DNA from: Lindgomyces ingoldianus
Taxonomy: Eukaryota > Ascomycota > Dothideomycetes > Pleosporales > Lindgomycetaceae
Direction: 5' to 3'
Assembly (NCBI RefSeq): GCF_010093535.1
Contig: NW_022985164.1
Coordinates: forward strand, 1,849,629 to 1,913,628
Length of the DNA: 64,000 bases
The notes under the pieces are model-generated. The model did no database searches, was not told the DNA's origin, and saw nothing but the letters and a program-made list of their open reading frames with translations. Within the stretch, counting starts at the first letter, position 1, and each line of letters starts with the position of its first letter. Made by a program: the position numbers and the translations under genes. Shown here piece after piece: positions 1 through 10,674 of the stretch.

Positions 1-685
1 CTCGCCCAGCTCATCGTTAATGCCATCGCCATCTCCACCGCCAATACCGAGATGGTAGCCTTGACTATTATTCCGCATTGCAGCCTCGTAGAACTCTCGC
101 GCACCCCTCTCCAGATCTCCCACCTCCTCATCCTTGATCTTTGGGGCCTTGAACTCCTCTTCATCGTCCTCCTCATCCTCGACCCTGCCCTTACCCTTCT
201 TACCAGCACCGCCAGTGGCAACCTTCTTCCCGCGCTTGCTTAGAGACTCCCCAGAAGTGGCGCCGGAGGCAGCACGCTTGCCGGAGCTCTTCGGAGTCTT
301 GCCGGTGCCGGTGGCAGGTTTCTTGGGGGTGGTTGGGGCGGAGTTGGCCTCGAGACCGGATGCGTGTATTTTCATTTTACGTTTAATGTTTCCAAGAGTG
401 ACTTTAGCTGAGCCTTCGGTGTAGCCGGCTAGGCGAGCTAATTTGGTGTAGTCGATCTGGGAGTGAGATTAATGCTGGGTTTAGACGAGGGAAAGGAAAG
501 TTTGGGGGTGTCATGTGAGTTTGGGATGAGAGGGAGTGAGAGTAGAGAAATTTAAGATGATGGGGTGGGTGAAGGGAATGGCGAAAGTTAGGTACCTTAG
601 GCTCAGTTTCCATGCATTGCCAGGCGAGAGCGAGGGTTTGCATCTCGCGAGCGGAGAAGGAGACGGCTTCATTATCCGTGGACAT
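1..685 (-). CDS. Myb/SANT-like chromatin-associated protein, 3' end beyond the window
   Basis: Two exons are visible: 685..596 and 456 down to the window edge, joined by a GTACCT..CAG intron in phase 0. The start (MSTDNEAVSF) is the first ATG in frame with the conserved helix-rich segment; the open frame upstream of it has no family character. The N-terminal ~60 residues (SAREMQTLALAWQCMETEPK, then DYTKLARLAGYTEGSAKVTL) resemble the short Myb/SANT-like module of a widespread small fungal protein family. It is followed by a Lys/Ala/Pro/Gly-rich, histone-H1-like tail with repeated K-K-G-K motifs and an acidic E/D stretch. The tail suggests DNA or chromatin binding in the nucleus; that is inference. 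No stop codon is seen before position 1, so the protein is incomplete here. Confidence 0.75.
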
Positions 686-1245
686 AATGGCTGTGTAGAT
701 GAAGCGTGGGGCTTTTGTTGTTGGTGATAAGTGCTGGAGATGTCTTGTGAGGAGGAGCACTCAAAGAAGGATGCCGTAAAGAAGTTGCCAATTTCTCGCA
801 ACTAGAGTAGAAAGAAAGGCGGGGCAAAGGTGGTATTATTTATGGGCGTAGTAGCTGCACGAAGGGACTCGTGAGAGACAGTGAAAGAGGATCTTGTGAA
901 CAAATTTCCTGGGGAGAGGAGCAAAACAGAAGGTATTTTCTCACGTTTTTGAGTTTTTGCTGCAAAGTTATGAGAGTTCATAGTGGACACAAACACACCG
1001 TCAAAAAAGGCTAGGCAGAAGGGTTGCACGACATAGTGATAGATCGCATGTTCCAATGGGATATTCACGCGTCGCGCCAAGAGGATCGCGATATCACGTG
1101 TTACGAGTGGGCGCTGCATGGCGTAGTTTGTACTACGTGCAGCGTGAAAAATCAGAACCTGCATGGAAATGCGTCAGAGTTGCGTACGCATGTTCTGGTG
1201 TCGAGAATGGTGCTGAAAGTGTTTTGGGGCATTCTCTGCTTGCAA
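686..1245. other. Intergenic, no gene seen
   Basis: This stretch lies between the start of the Myb-like gene and the stop of PIG-U. It should hold the promoter of the former and the terminator of the latter. Open frames on either strand lack family character. No RNA gene or repeat was recognised. Confidence 0.5.
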
Positions 1246-2716
1246 TTAGATTCGTTTTACTTCTTTTCCTCGTAACTCAGGCCTTTCCACATCGAGCTCA
1301 TCCCTCAACGCTGCGTATAACGAGTCTCCAACGATGACGGACAATCCTAAGCTCCATACTAGGGTGATCGCATAGAAGAAATTCGCGTTTCCGGAACCAG
1401 CATATATCCACAAGTAGTAAAAGGCCGGTCCGATAAAGGAAGCGTAGAGGATTGTCGATGATGCCAAGAAAGTGTACCGCATTACTGCGCAATAGTTAGA
1501 TGGTGCGCAGGGCGACGCTTCATGGCTTCAAGAACTTACAGGGAAACAGGTGCCGAAATAGTGGCACCAATGACAGGTACAAGGTCCCGTCAGCGATGCT
1601 GGGATATGGTGTAAATACGGCAAAAATGCCGGTTAGGGTCGTGGCAACAAACAGCGGCTGTTTTCGGAGTCGGATGGTTAAGCCTGGCACATAAGATACG
1701 ACATGAAGCCAAAAGACACCCAGGAAGAACTCGCGGAAGGAATCGAACATCTCAGTGAAGAAATACCACCAGAGCCCGACGTTAGGGGTCAAATCGGGGA
1801 GAAGGAGCCGGACGCCGTATGTGGCGGCTAAAAATTCCCAAGAGCCCATGAGCAGGGCTGAGAGATAAAGCAAGCCTCCCAGTGCAGCCGCCAGAGCCAA
1901 CACATGAACCACGGCAAATGTCAGCAGAGGTGGTGTTGACTTCGTCTTTGTCGCTCGAGCATCATAGCATAGAAGTAGAAGGGGCGGGAAGAGCAAAATT
2001 GGATGCATGGCGAGGTAGGAGGCAAAGGAAAGGGCCAGCACAAAGGTGGCCCCTGCGCCTTGAGATGCCTTGGCCATAGAAATCAGAATGAAGAGGTTGG
2101 TCAAGGCGGATGTTGGACGTGCAATGCATGTCGTAATTGTGAACGGATTGAAGAGGAAGCTTTATACAATTAGCAGGCATCCCTGGAGAACTCCAGCATG
2201 CATACCCTGCACCAATCGCAATGCTACTCCAGCGGAGGTCTTTTCGGGAAGACTTAAATAACCGAGGGGCTGCAGACTGCCACGACTCTGCAATCTGCAT
2301 CAAGGCATTGGCTCCAAGCAAGTCCACAACCGTGTATAACAGGTTCGTGGCGAATGGATGGAATGCCGGATTCGGAAGGAGGGAGAAGAGCGGCAAAAGG
2401 AGTGGCGCCTAGGGGGGTGAGCATGGCATTGGAAGTGTGAAGGCTCCGTCACGTACTTGGTGGAAGACACCGCCATCGTAGGGAGAGACGTTGTGGGTAT
2501 AAAGGAAAACGCCTTCTTGTACTAGGATACAAAGTAAGTAAGGATTCCAACACAGGAAGCGGGCTATAGCTTACGCCTCTTAAAGCTTGTCACTGGTGTG
2601 GATATTTCAACGCGGCCGGTGAGGAGGTTTGGTAGGGAGGGAAAGGCAGTAAACAAAAGAAGTCGCACTGCAGCAGCGACCCCAAAGAGGAGCACTTTCT
2701 GCTGATCAAATGCCAT
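1246..2716 (-). CDS. GPI transamidase complex subunit PIG-U (Gab1/Cdc91 homologue)
   Basis: PIG-U is a multi-pass ER-membrane subunit of the complex that attaches GPI anchors to proteins, thought to help recognise the GPI lipid. Five exons join in frame to 422 aa: 2716..2575, 2521..2457, 2408..2206, 2159..1540 and 1484..1246. All introns are 46-55 nt with GT..AG ends. The product starts MAFDQQKVLLFGVAAAVRL, followed by the hallmark luminal segment GRVEISTPVTSFKR and then VSPYDGGVFHQAPLLLPL. Repeated hydrophobic segments follow (PILLFPPLLLL; LGGLLYLSALL; the TMs before and after FPLMRYTFL). The length matches the family, which is about 400-435 aa in fungi and animals. The gene is head-to-head with pescadillo; the two starts are 252 bp apart. 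Confidence in family is high; exon borders are read by eye. Confidence 0.93.
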
Positions 2717-2968
2717 AGTAAAGGGAAATTACTACGATTCATCCATAGAAAAGAGATGTGGAGCGAGAACGGACTTGGTGAATGTATCTTCATTCGTGGC
2801 ACCTGGTGTTGAGGCTCGGGGATGCCAAGCCGGAGCGCGGAGAATCTTTGCGCCTATTTGTCGGGAAAATTGGAAGCTCTCGAACTTTTCTTCGTCCCCG
2901 CTAGCCCTCGACCTGCGCATCGTTGAACTTCCAACTTTCAATTTCTCTCTTAGTCTGTAGCCGAAATC
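2717..2968. promoter_or_regulatory. Short divergent promoter between PIG-U and pescadillo
   Basis: These 252 bp separate the start codons of two genes transcribed away from each other. Any core promoter elements and both 5' UTRs must fit here. I cannot assign specific factor sites. Sharing is inferred from the geometry only. Confidence 0.5.
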
Positions 2969-5085
2969 ATGGGCCGTATAAAGAAGAAGGGTGTGTTTGG
3001 TTTCTCCGCTTTTTTGTCCACCCAGTTAACGACTCCAAAGGAACATCCGGTGCTGCCAAAAATTACATTACCCGCACCCGTGCCGTCAAAAAGTTACAGA
3101 TTTCTCTCCCAGATTTCCGAAGGTTATGTATCTTCAAAGGTATATACCCCCGAGAACCGCGGAATAAGAAGAAAGTCTCCAAGGGCTCCACCGCCGCCAC
3201 CACCTTCTACTATACTAGGGATATACAATATCTCTTTCATGAGCCTCTTCTGAACAAGTTCCGTGAACACAAGGCGGTTGCGAAGAAGATTGGACGAGCC
3301 CTTGGCCGTGGTGAGGTCGGAGATGCCGCTAGACTGGAGAAAACCCACATACCCAAGATCAAGCTTGACCTCATTATAAAGGAGCGATACCCGACATTTG
3401 TCGACGCATTGCGTGACCTGGATGATGCACTGTCGATGCTGTTCCTCTTTGCCAACCTTCCTTCTACCCCACACGTACCGTCGAAGACTATCGCCCTCTG
3501 CCAGAGACTGTGCCTCGAGTTCCAGCACTACGTAATCATCTCACATTCACTTCGAAAATCGTTCCTTTCGATCAAGGGCATCTACTACCAGGCAACTATA
3601 CAAGGGCAGGATATACTGTGGCTTGTTCCCTATCGATTTGTGCAAAGGACTGCCGGAGACATTGATTTCCGTATAATGGGCACGTTCGTCGAGTTTTACA
3701 CGACACTCCTGGGCTTCGTGAATTTCCGATTGTACACATCGGTTGGCCTGGTTTATCCTCCAAAATTTAATGCCAAGAGTGATGAAGAGGGCGGAGAGCT
3801 TGGAGCTTTCCAATTGGAAGGCAAGGGCGTGGCTTCAGGCGATGAGCATGTCACAAACGGCAACGCACCAGAGGCTATCGCGTCTGACCGGGCGCAGGCA
3901 GAGGCTGACAAGGTTGCTGCCCTACCAGATTCAGAAGAATCAGACACAGCGACAGCGCTTGTGCAGACCGGGGAAGACGAAAACACGGAAGCGATCGACA
4001 CGTTCGAGCCTACCGCCCAAGATGCCGACACCCTGCCTCAGCCCCAAGCTAGCAGTGCCGAATTGGCGTCCCTCTTTGCCCCGTTCACATTCTATCTTTC
4101 GAGAGAGACACCAAAGGCACCTCTTGAATTTATATTGAAGGCGTTTGGATGCAAAAGGGTTGGTTGGGATAGCATCCTCGGTGATGGCGCTTTCACGACA
4201 AACGAGTCGGACACTGCAATCACTCACCAAATCGTTGATCGACCAGCCCTTCTTAACTCCTCGCTTCCAGAAGTCCCAGATGCACCGGAGACCGCGAACG
4301 GCGATGCACCGAAAGCACAATGGCCGCGCTCAGCGATGCCGGGCCGAACCTACATCCAACCTCAATGGGTATGGGACTGCATTAACCAAGGAAAGTTGCT
4401 GCGACCAGATCTCTATGCGCCAAGTGCAGAGTTACCACCTCATCTTAGTCCATGGGTAAAGCCAAGTAAGGGAGAGTACAATCCAAACATTCCTCTTGAG
4501 CAACAGGAACTAGAAGGCGAAGCAGAAGCGTTTGAAGAGGAGGAAATGGAAGAGAGTGCCGATGACGGTGACTCGGATATTGCGGCTGCCCCTGCCGTGA
4601 ATGGAAAGAACAAGGACATTGAGGCTATTGTGGACCGCGATAGCTCGGTGGAGGCTGGTGAGGGCATGGACCTTGCCGAATCGGAATCGGACTCCGACGT
4701 GAGAGAGGAAAATGAAGATACCGAGAAGGCCCAAGGTGATGAGTGGGACGGTTTCGAGTCAGATGCAGAATCCGACATCTCTGAAGGAGAGGTTGAACGG
4801 CGTCAACATCAACGCGAACTCGAGGCAGAAGCTGCTGGTGTCAGTGTAGAACTCTCACTGCCCACAACTAAATCTAAAAACGCGAAGGTTAGGAAGAAGG
4901 CGGAGAAGAAGCGGAAACAGGAGGAGGAGGAACGGGAGCGGCAGAAGATGATGCTTCCACGACGGAAGAGGAAACTGTTGAAGAGGATCGAGCATGGAAC
5001 AAATAAGCGGGACAAGGAGGCTGAGAATCTGAGGAGCAAGAGGAGAAGGATTGAGAAGGCGAGCTCCAGTGCAATCGCGCTGTAA
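2969..5085 (+). CDS. NOP7: Pescadillo homologue, PeBoW complex, 60S ribosome biogenesis
   Basis: Pescadillo/Nop7 works with Erb1 and Ytm1 in the nucleolus in processing of 27S pre-rRNA and assembly of the large subunit. Exon 1 is 2969..2990 and encodes MGRIKKKG. A 50-nt intron (GTGTGT..AAAG) is followed by exon 2, 3041..5085; total 688 aa. The start is chosen because MGRIKKKG joined to [19 protein letters not shown] is the invariant family N-terminus; the open frame reaching upstream to 2923 is intron read-through. The pescadillo N domain fills about residues 1-290. A BRCT domain lies around 350-470, with its Trp at the PQWVWDCI motif near 450. Then come a Glu/Asp-rich stretch and a Lys/Arg/Glu-rich coiled-coil tail (600-688). 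The length is a little above that of the yeast protein because of acidic linkers before and after the BRCT domain. Confidence 0.96.
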
Positions 5086-6069
5086 ACAATAAAAGCTAAG
5101 TTAGCCCATTTTGTTGTGGACATAAGAGGCGCTTGGCGTTCCTAGATGCCTAAATGGATGTCTCTTTCTACATGTCGGTGTGCATCAAGCTCACGATTGA
5201 TTATTTCCATAATAAGAGATTCACTTATCTGCTTCAGTGCTCGCATAATTCTAAAATGTGGTCTGTTGGTTCGCCCTAATTTGTCAATCGCACGGGCCAC
5301 TCACCACTCACCACCATCCTCTCATCGTGACATCGTTAGCTCGGAATCTCAATAATCAATCTACCCCAACGCCATAGAATTCTGAAGACATTTCGTTCGG
5401 TCATACGGTATTATGTGTTGTAGTTTCCAGTTGCATGCCTAGATATTTTTCATTTGATCAAAAGCCCGTGCGAGCAGGGTTGTGGCGCAGGTCCATGGAC
5501 TGCGCCCTTTCAATGAGTCAAGTTACGTCAAGAGGAGGGCGTCAGACAAGGGATAAAAGGACGCCAACCCCACAAACGACGCTTTGTTTTCAGTCTTCCA
5601 AACAGCACAACAAGCGTTTGAGTGCCAATATCCAAAATGGAATAATTAATCCCTCACCGAATTTGTCCACATCTTCTCGCTTCCATAGGCCACACCACAA
5701 TGGACACATTGTGAAATCCCTGGGTCCTCTCCCCGCGCAATGGTAGAACAGAGGCGTTAAACGAATTGTTCAAGATGGATTGAGCTTCTAGATTCCTGCC
5801 CGTTGAGGCACACTTGCAGTCAAGATGTACTGCACCAAGGTTCACCACAACGCGGAAACCTTTAAATCTTCACTCCCTTTGGGCACCCATCTCCCTAATT
5901 GTAAGCCTGAGTTCAATGACATTGTGCATCGCTTATGGTCACCCACTCACCCAACACTAGAGTGTAAAACCCTCGTCCTGCCACCTCCCTCCCGCAGAAA
6001 CTCAACGGAACACAAAACTACAAGCACCCCTTCCTCCCGTACGAAGTTCTTTTTGAACGACTATGCAGC
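5086..6069. other. Intergenic, no gene seen
   Basis: About 1 kb between pescadillo and the F-box-like gene. It contains short open frames without family resemblance and no obvious repeat. Its right end should hold the promoter of the 267-aa gene. Confidence 0.5.
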
Positions 6070-6873
6070 ATGAATTCAACTACTCAACACCATTTGTCTC
6101 GCGCTCTCCTCGCGCGGCTCCCCCCTGAGCTTTGCAACGAGATCTACGCCCATGCCACCAATGACAACAATCCGTCAACGTCCTTCGCATTACCCTTTAA
6201 ATCCAAGACCTTTGACTTCCCGCGCATCTCCAAGACCATTGTCAGCCTCAAGCATCATGGAAACAACGGCCTCCTCGCTCTCCACAAATACCACTTCACC
6301 GAAGCCCGAGAATATTACTCCTGGGTCATGAACCACGGCGTCACGCTCCAAATCACTATTAAGTTCACCGGCAATCTCCTACGCTTCAATATGGGAGACT
6401 GGACGAAGAAGATGAGCAAGCATATGGAGAAATTGATCAAGTGCTATCCATTTATCCCAATAATTGCTAATTGGGATGTCGAGATCTTGTGGCACCCGGA
6501 AGAGAAGGGCTTCTGTGAGGCGAGGAATGGCGTTACAGCTAGCGTCGTGAATAGCATGCTTGACTGCTTGTTTAGCTTCCACGACCAGAAAGTAGGAGTT
6601 AGGAAAGGTGTTCTTGGTGTGGTACTTCGGATTAATAATACTGTGGCGGTGTCGTATATGCAGTACGTCAAGAAGTTTGGTTTGGCGTCCTTCTTGAGGT
6701 TATCTGGCTTGGCGGCGGTGGAGAGGAGGATGGTGGTTGTTGCGGGAAAGGAGGTAGTGAGGGTGGTGGGAAGGGGCGGGGAAGGAGGTTTGGAGGTGCT
6801 GATCGATGAACCGGAGACAAGTGCTAACTTATGGGATGAAATGGTGCTGGCATTGTTGACAGAGTGCAAGTGA
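6070..6873 (+). CDS. Hypothetical protein with an F-box/2EXR-like N-terminal motif
   Basis: A single uninterrupted exon encodes 267 aa. The N-terminus (LSRALLARLPPELCNEIYAH) has the L-x-x-L-P-x-E-L-x-x-x-I pattern shared by F-box proteins and by the fungal 2EXR and related families, which are expanded in Pezizomycotina and mostly uncharacterised. The rest has no motif I recognise; it includes a central basic segment and a Val/Arg/Gly-rich C-terminal part. An upstream in-frame ATG is not seen immediately before this start. A role in ubiquitin-ligase substrate recruitment would be inference from the first 25 residues only. Confidence 0.7.
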   Translation: MNSTTQHHLSRALLARLPPELCNEIYAHATNDNNPSTSFALPFKSKTFDFPRISKTIVSLKHHGNNGLLALHKYHFTEAREYYSWVMNHGVTLQITIKFTGNLLRFNMGDWTKKMSKHMEKLIKCYPFIPIIANWDVEILWHPEEKGFCEARNGVTASVVNSMLDCLFSFHDQKVGVRKGVLGVVLRINNTVAVSYMQYVKKFGLASFLRLSGLAAVERRMVVVAGKEVVRVVGRGGEGGLEVLIDEPETSANLWDEMVLALLTECK

Positions 6874-8105
6874 GAGGAGTAGATAGTGAATAGGAAGGCA
6901 GCTAACTGTTTGAAAGTTCTGGCAACCTGTTATTAGACATTATAACCTTGGTGGTGATGATTTTAGAGTATACTTGGTTGACTTCTTTAGACCCTTGTTA
7001 CAGTCTTGTGCCTGGACGCTCTATTATCTTGATCCCCTGCATTACATAGATAACATTGAATGCTAAGCTTACATTTCCTCCCCTAAATGCACTAAGATTC
7101 TACTCGCACTGCTACAAGTCCACATTAGATGTCTCTCAGTGCTTGCTGTGAGAACGCTGTATGCAGGAAGTATGAAGCGCAGAAGTGGGGTATAGAATAG
7201 TATTGATAGACGAATCCTTGAGGAGACTCAGGGGCTTGAGAAAGGATATATACGTACTGAGGTATGTGGCCGAACGTCATGTGCCCGAGGTATTTATCTA
7301 GTGCAAAATCGGTGGAATTCATTAGCAACCGAACAATATTCCCTCCACGCCTATAAAATTATATATAAACTGTAAATTTACTTATTTTATAAAAGAATTA
7401 CGCAATAACTATTAGTAAAACTTAAGACTATATAAATGTATATTAAAGCTATACTAACTATTACAGAGCAGCTCGCCTGCTCGTTATTTTTAATATAGCT
7501 GGGTTATATCACGTCTTGTTTGTTGCTTGAGCATGCCGATCGTAACGTTGAAAATCACGTGCTAGCGTATCGTTCTCGTGCTAACGCTCGAGCTACCCCA
7601 ATTGACCATTTACTAGACAATGCAGTAACAATCTACCAGCGCGTCTCTCTGAGCTCTTGTCTCTTATTCATAGAATCTCTGTAGCAATATCTACGTATCT
7701 TAACAGAGACGCACTCAACTATGAAAGGTAAGTTATTATGATAATATTAATACGTAGAGACCGTCACTAGGTTCTACAGCAAGAAAAATTTCTCCCCGGT
7801 TTCTGTATTCTTTTAGGTAGACAGAGGACTATTTTGTGTAAACACACTTACACCTTATTGAGAGATCTTCAGGGCATTCGTTAGATAACTGATGGATGGT
7901 TATTACCTTTTACAGTAGGGAATTTCCTTTCCTACTTCTGCATCCTTTCAAGAGGATTAAACAGCCGGTGGGAGAACATAATTCGTTAATTTGAAAGGGC
8001 TGGATCTCTAAACCAATCTACTCTAACCAAATATACACAAAGAATACAAATGCCTCCATTCTACCAGTCTTGTTAAGCTTAATCCTGAAATCTAAGTCCA
8101 AATTC
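6874..8105. other. Intergenic; AT-rich stretch around 7320-7800
   Basis: No gene is recognised. Positions of roughly 7320-7500 are distinctly AT-rich, and 7500-7780 contains CG-bearing words such as CACGTG, unlike the flanks. This looks like an old degraded insertion, but no terminal repeats or target duplication could be identified. Confidence 0.4.
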
Positions 8106-8660
8106 CTAATAATATACCCCCTTCTCCAACCCAATCATCCCATCCGGATGTCCTTTCTCCACCATCTCCCTCACAATCTCCTTTAGTTCCATCTCCTTCA
8201 TACTCCCCACCCCACCCGCCAGTCTCGCATCCCCCGAGCCTGGCGCACCACTTGCAGCACCCGCAAGGTTCTGAGTCATATTGCCCACGCCATTTGCAAA
8301 GCACTTCATGCCCCCGAATTCTGGGATAGCCGAATCAGCACCCGGGAACCTGAGTGTCAAGACTTGGTTTCCTTTGCAGGTGGCTTTTTCATACAGGATG
8401 CAGAATCCGCCGGGGTCGGGGCCGATGGAGCGAGGTGTGTCGTCTCCGGTGCCGGGGATGTGGCAGTTCGTGGATGGCATAACCCAACCGCATTCACCAG
8501 CAAAGTTGCGTTCTGTGCAGATGTAGACGGCGCCGGGGAGACCGCGTTTGTGGATTATGGGAAAGGTGAGGTCGCGGCAGAAGAGGCTGAGCGGGAAGGG
8601 TAGTGCGGAGACAAGTGGGAGGGAGACAGACAGAGCGAGAAGGGTTGTTGGGAGTCGCAT
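8106..8660 (-). CDS. Secreted small cysteine-containing protein, beta/gamma-crystallin-like
   Basis: One exon encodes 184 aa. A typical signal peptide is visible (MRLPTTLLALSVSLPLVSA, cleavage probably after A19). A Lys-Arg pair at 38-39 could be a Kex2 site. After it, six cysteines (48, 57, 66, 87, 95, 120) are evenly placed for disulfides. The stretch Y46..F53-x-G55 (VYICTERNFAGEC) and the related segment at 86-97 (FCILYEKATCKG) resemble the aromatic-x(n)-aromatic-x-Gly signature of beta/gamma-crystallin Greek-key motifs, as also found in some secreted microbial proteins. The C-terminal 45 residues are Gly/Glu/Lys-rich and end VYY. Export is well supported by the sequence; the fold is an inference and the function unknown. 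An effector role cannot be judged from sequence alone. Confidence 0.75.
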   Translation of the reverse strand: MRLPTTLLALSVSLPLVSALPFPLSLFCRDLTFPIIHKRGLPGAVYICTERNFAGECGWVMPSTNCHIPGTGDDTPRSIGPDPGGFCILYEKATCKGNQVLTLRFPGADSAIPEFGGMKCFANGVGNMTQNLAGAASGAPGSGDARLAGGVGSMKEMELKEIVREMVEKGHPDGMIGLEKGVYY

Positions 8661-10674
8661 CGTTATTGTTGGGCAGATGCGGGTCCGTTTTTAGAAATTA
8701 TGAATACGTAGAAGCAAAGTATGTTTTTTTGTTTGACGTCGAACCAGCGAGGATATGTTCGTATACGGTAGTTGCGGCGGCCAAAAGTCGCGAAGGGAGG
8801 GCGTTGGATGAGTTGCAGCTTTGTATGCGTCACTCAGTTCCCAGACTTTGTCGATGGTGAGAACGACGGACAAAGAAGATGATAACGAAGCGTCATACCA
8901 ATGAAATAATTTGTCTTGCAGGGTCTGTGAAAGACAAAGTCCAGCCTTGTCCTCTTTCTCCTTCTCACGTTGCATCTGCTTGAGATGGATCTGTTTCTTT
9001 GCTATCCAGCCACATTCTGAAGACAGCTCGGCGGCGAATCTTCAAAAAGGCTGAGGTGTTGTTGTTGAGACAAACATTGGGCCTGGTTTAGGCAGTTAAA
9101 CGAGTCGAGGATGACTTAGAGAGGCCACCAACGAGGCTGCCTCGATCAATATGAAAGAGGACTGTTCAACGGAACCGGAAAGTGTGAGAAGGAAGGCGGA
9201 ACAAGCAACGAAACGAGTCGTGCTTGAAACCTGTTCCTGACTTGCCAACAACCCATGATGCGACTGTACGGGTCGCATACCTAAGGAATCAACGTATGAT
9301 GCTCACGACAGTGGTGGTCTGGATATTCCGTGCATGGCAATGATCAGTTATCATTGCAAAATAGTTCTGTTGCCCAGAGCTTCTATTCATGGTAAGTGAC
9401 GACGTTGTGGGTAAGCATGAAAATGCATATGAAGGCTGGTGTTCTCCCGGGCCGAAGATAGGATCAGCAGGAGCAATAGCCAGGCTGTAGGATGGAGCAC
9501 ACTTGGGTTTCTGTGTGGTAACTGTCGCATTCTCTGTCGTCGTAATTAGGCTCCATCATTTAGGCAAAGTGCTTTGAGGCCTACAAGAGTGATCTCTTTT
9601 GGCTCCTCCCTCCGGGAAAGCTCTTTCAAACGCTAGTTCGGCAGCCACCATCCTATGTTTAGTGAAACTGTGAATGGAATGGGACAGAGAGGTGAGGCTC
9701 TGTTAAGCTGCGAACGCATAGGAAGGACTTCGAGCTGAATCATCGTACACCTAATACTTGAACCGGATTTCAGCACCGGTCTTAGAATCCATTGCTATGC
9801 TGGCATCCTCACAAACTAAGCTCAGGCTGACTAGGACAAGGAAGAGGATCAAAGTGGAAGGTCTCGGGATGAACAAATTATGCCGAGACTTGCGACATGT
9901 CCAGTCTCGGTTGCTAGTTATTGTCTGGGATTAAGAGCCGGAGTATTCCCCCAGACATGGGGCTGAAGCTTGTTTTGAAACCTCAAACGATTTCATGTCC
10001 TACTAACTGGATTGGGCATCACGGAATGCAATTTTGATAAGCGGGAGCGACGCCAACGCCTGGCTTGTCCAGCTGTCAGACTGAGCTCGAGGAATGGCCC
10101 AAAAGAGTAGAATACTGGTGGAAAGAATAAAGGTCGGTTTGAACGCTGTTGAGTTGTCTTGTGGCTGGTGTGTGATCAAGATGCCCTTCCTATGACCATT
10201 TGAAATATATGAGACAATGCTCCTACGTATCCCTTTTGGACAATTAGTAGAACTGGAACAAGGAGTCGAACAGAAAAGAGAAGAAATGGATGATTGTCCT
10301 GGGGATGGGGACGAAAAGGCAACACATAGTGGAGCTCCATGGAATTAGGTGATTGACTAAAGATGTGACGACGGGGAGGCTGAAAGAAATCTTAGCCTGA
10401 GGCTCCAAATGCTACACCCTGAGCCTGAACAAAGAAGAAGAGTGCTGAGTGGAGGGCGCGAGTTGAGCGCTCCAGTTGGTGGTACAGGATTTTGGTGTTG
10501 GGCGGTCTGTGCACTCTGCGTCATCGGCTTCCGTCGGATTGTAGCAAAAAAAAAAAGAAGCGGATTGTTGCTTCAAGCACACAACCTCATGATGCGCTCA
10601 TGTATATAGCCCCAAGACAATTGTGCTGTCGGCGCTTTCTATCCACCGACCGCACACGTTTTAGCCCGTCCAGC
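8661..10674. other. Intergenic, 2 kb, no gene seen
   Basis: Lies between the secreted-protein start and folylpolyglutamate synthase. Only short open frames without family character were found on either strand. No tRNA, repeat or transposon terminus was recognised. Confidence 0.45.

Noticed and set aside
2923..2968. Upstream ATG extending the pescadillo frame
   Set aside because: It reads through the 50-nt first intron; the family N-terminus MGRIKKKG lies at 2969 in another frame and is joined by splicing.
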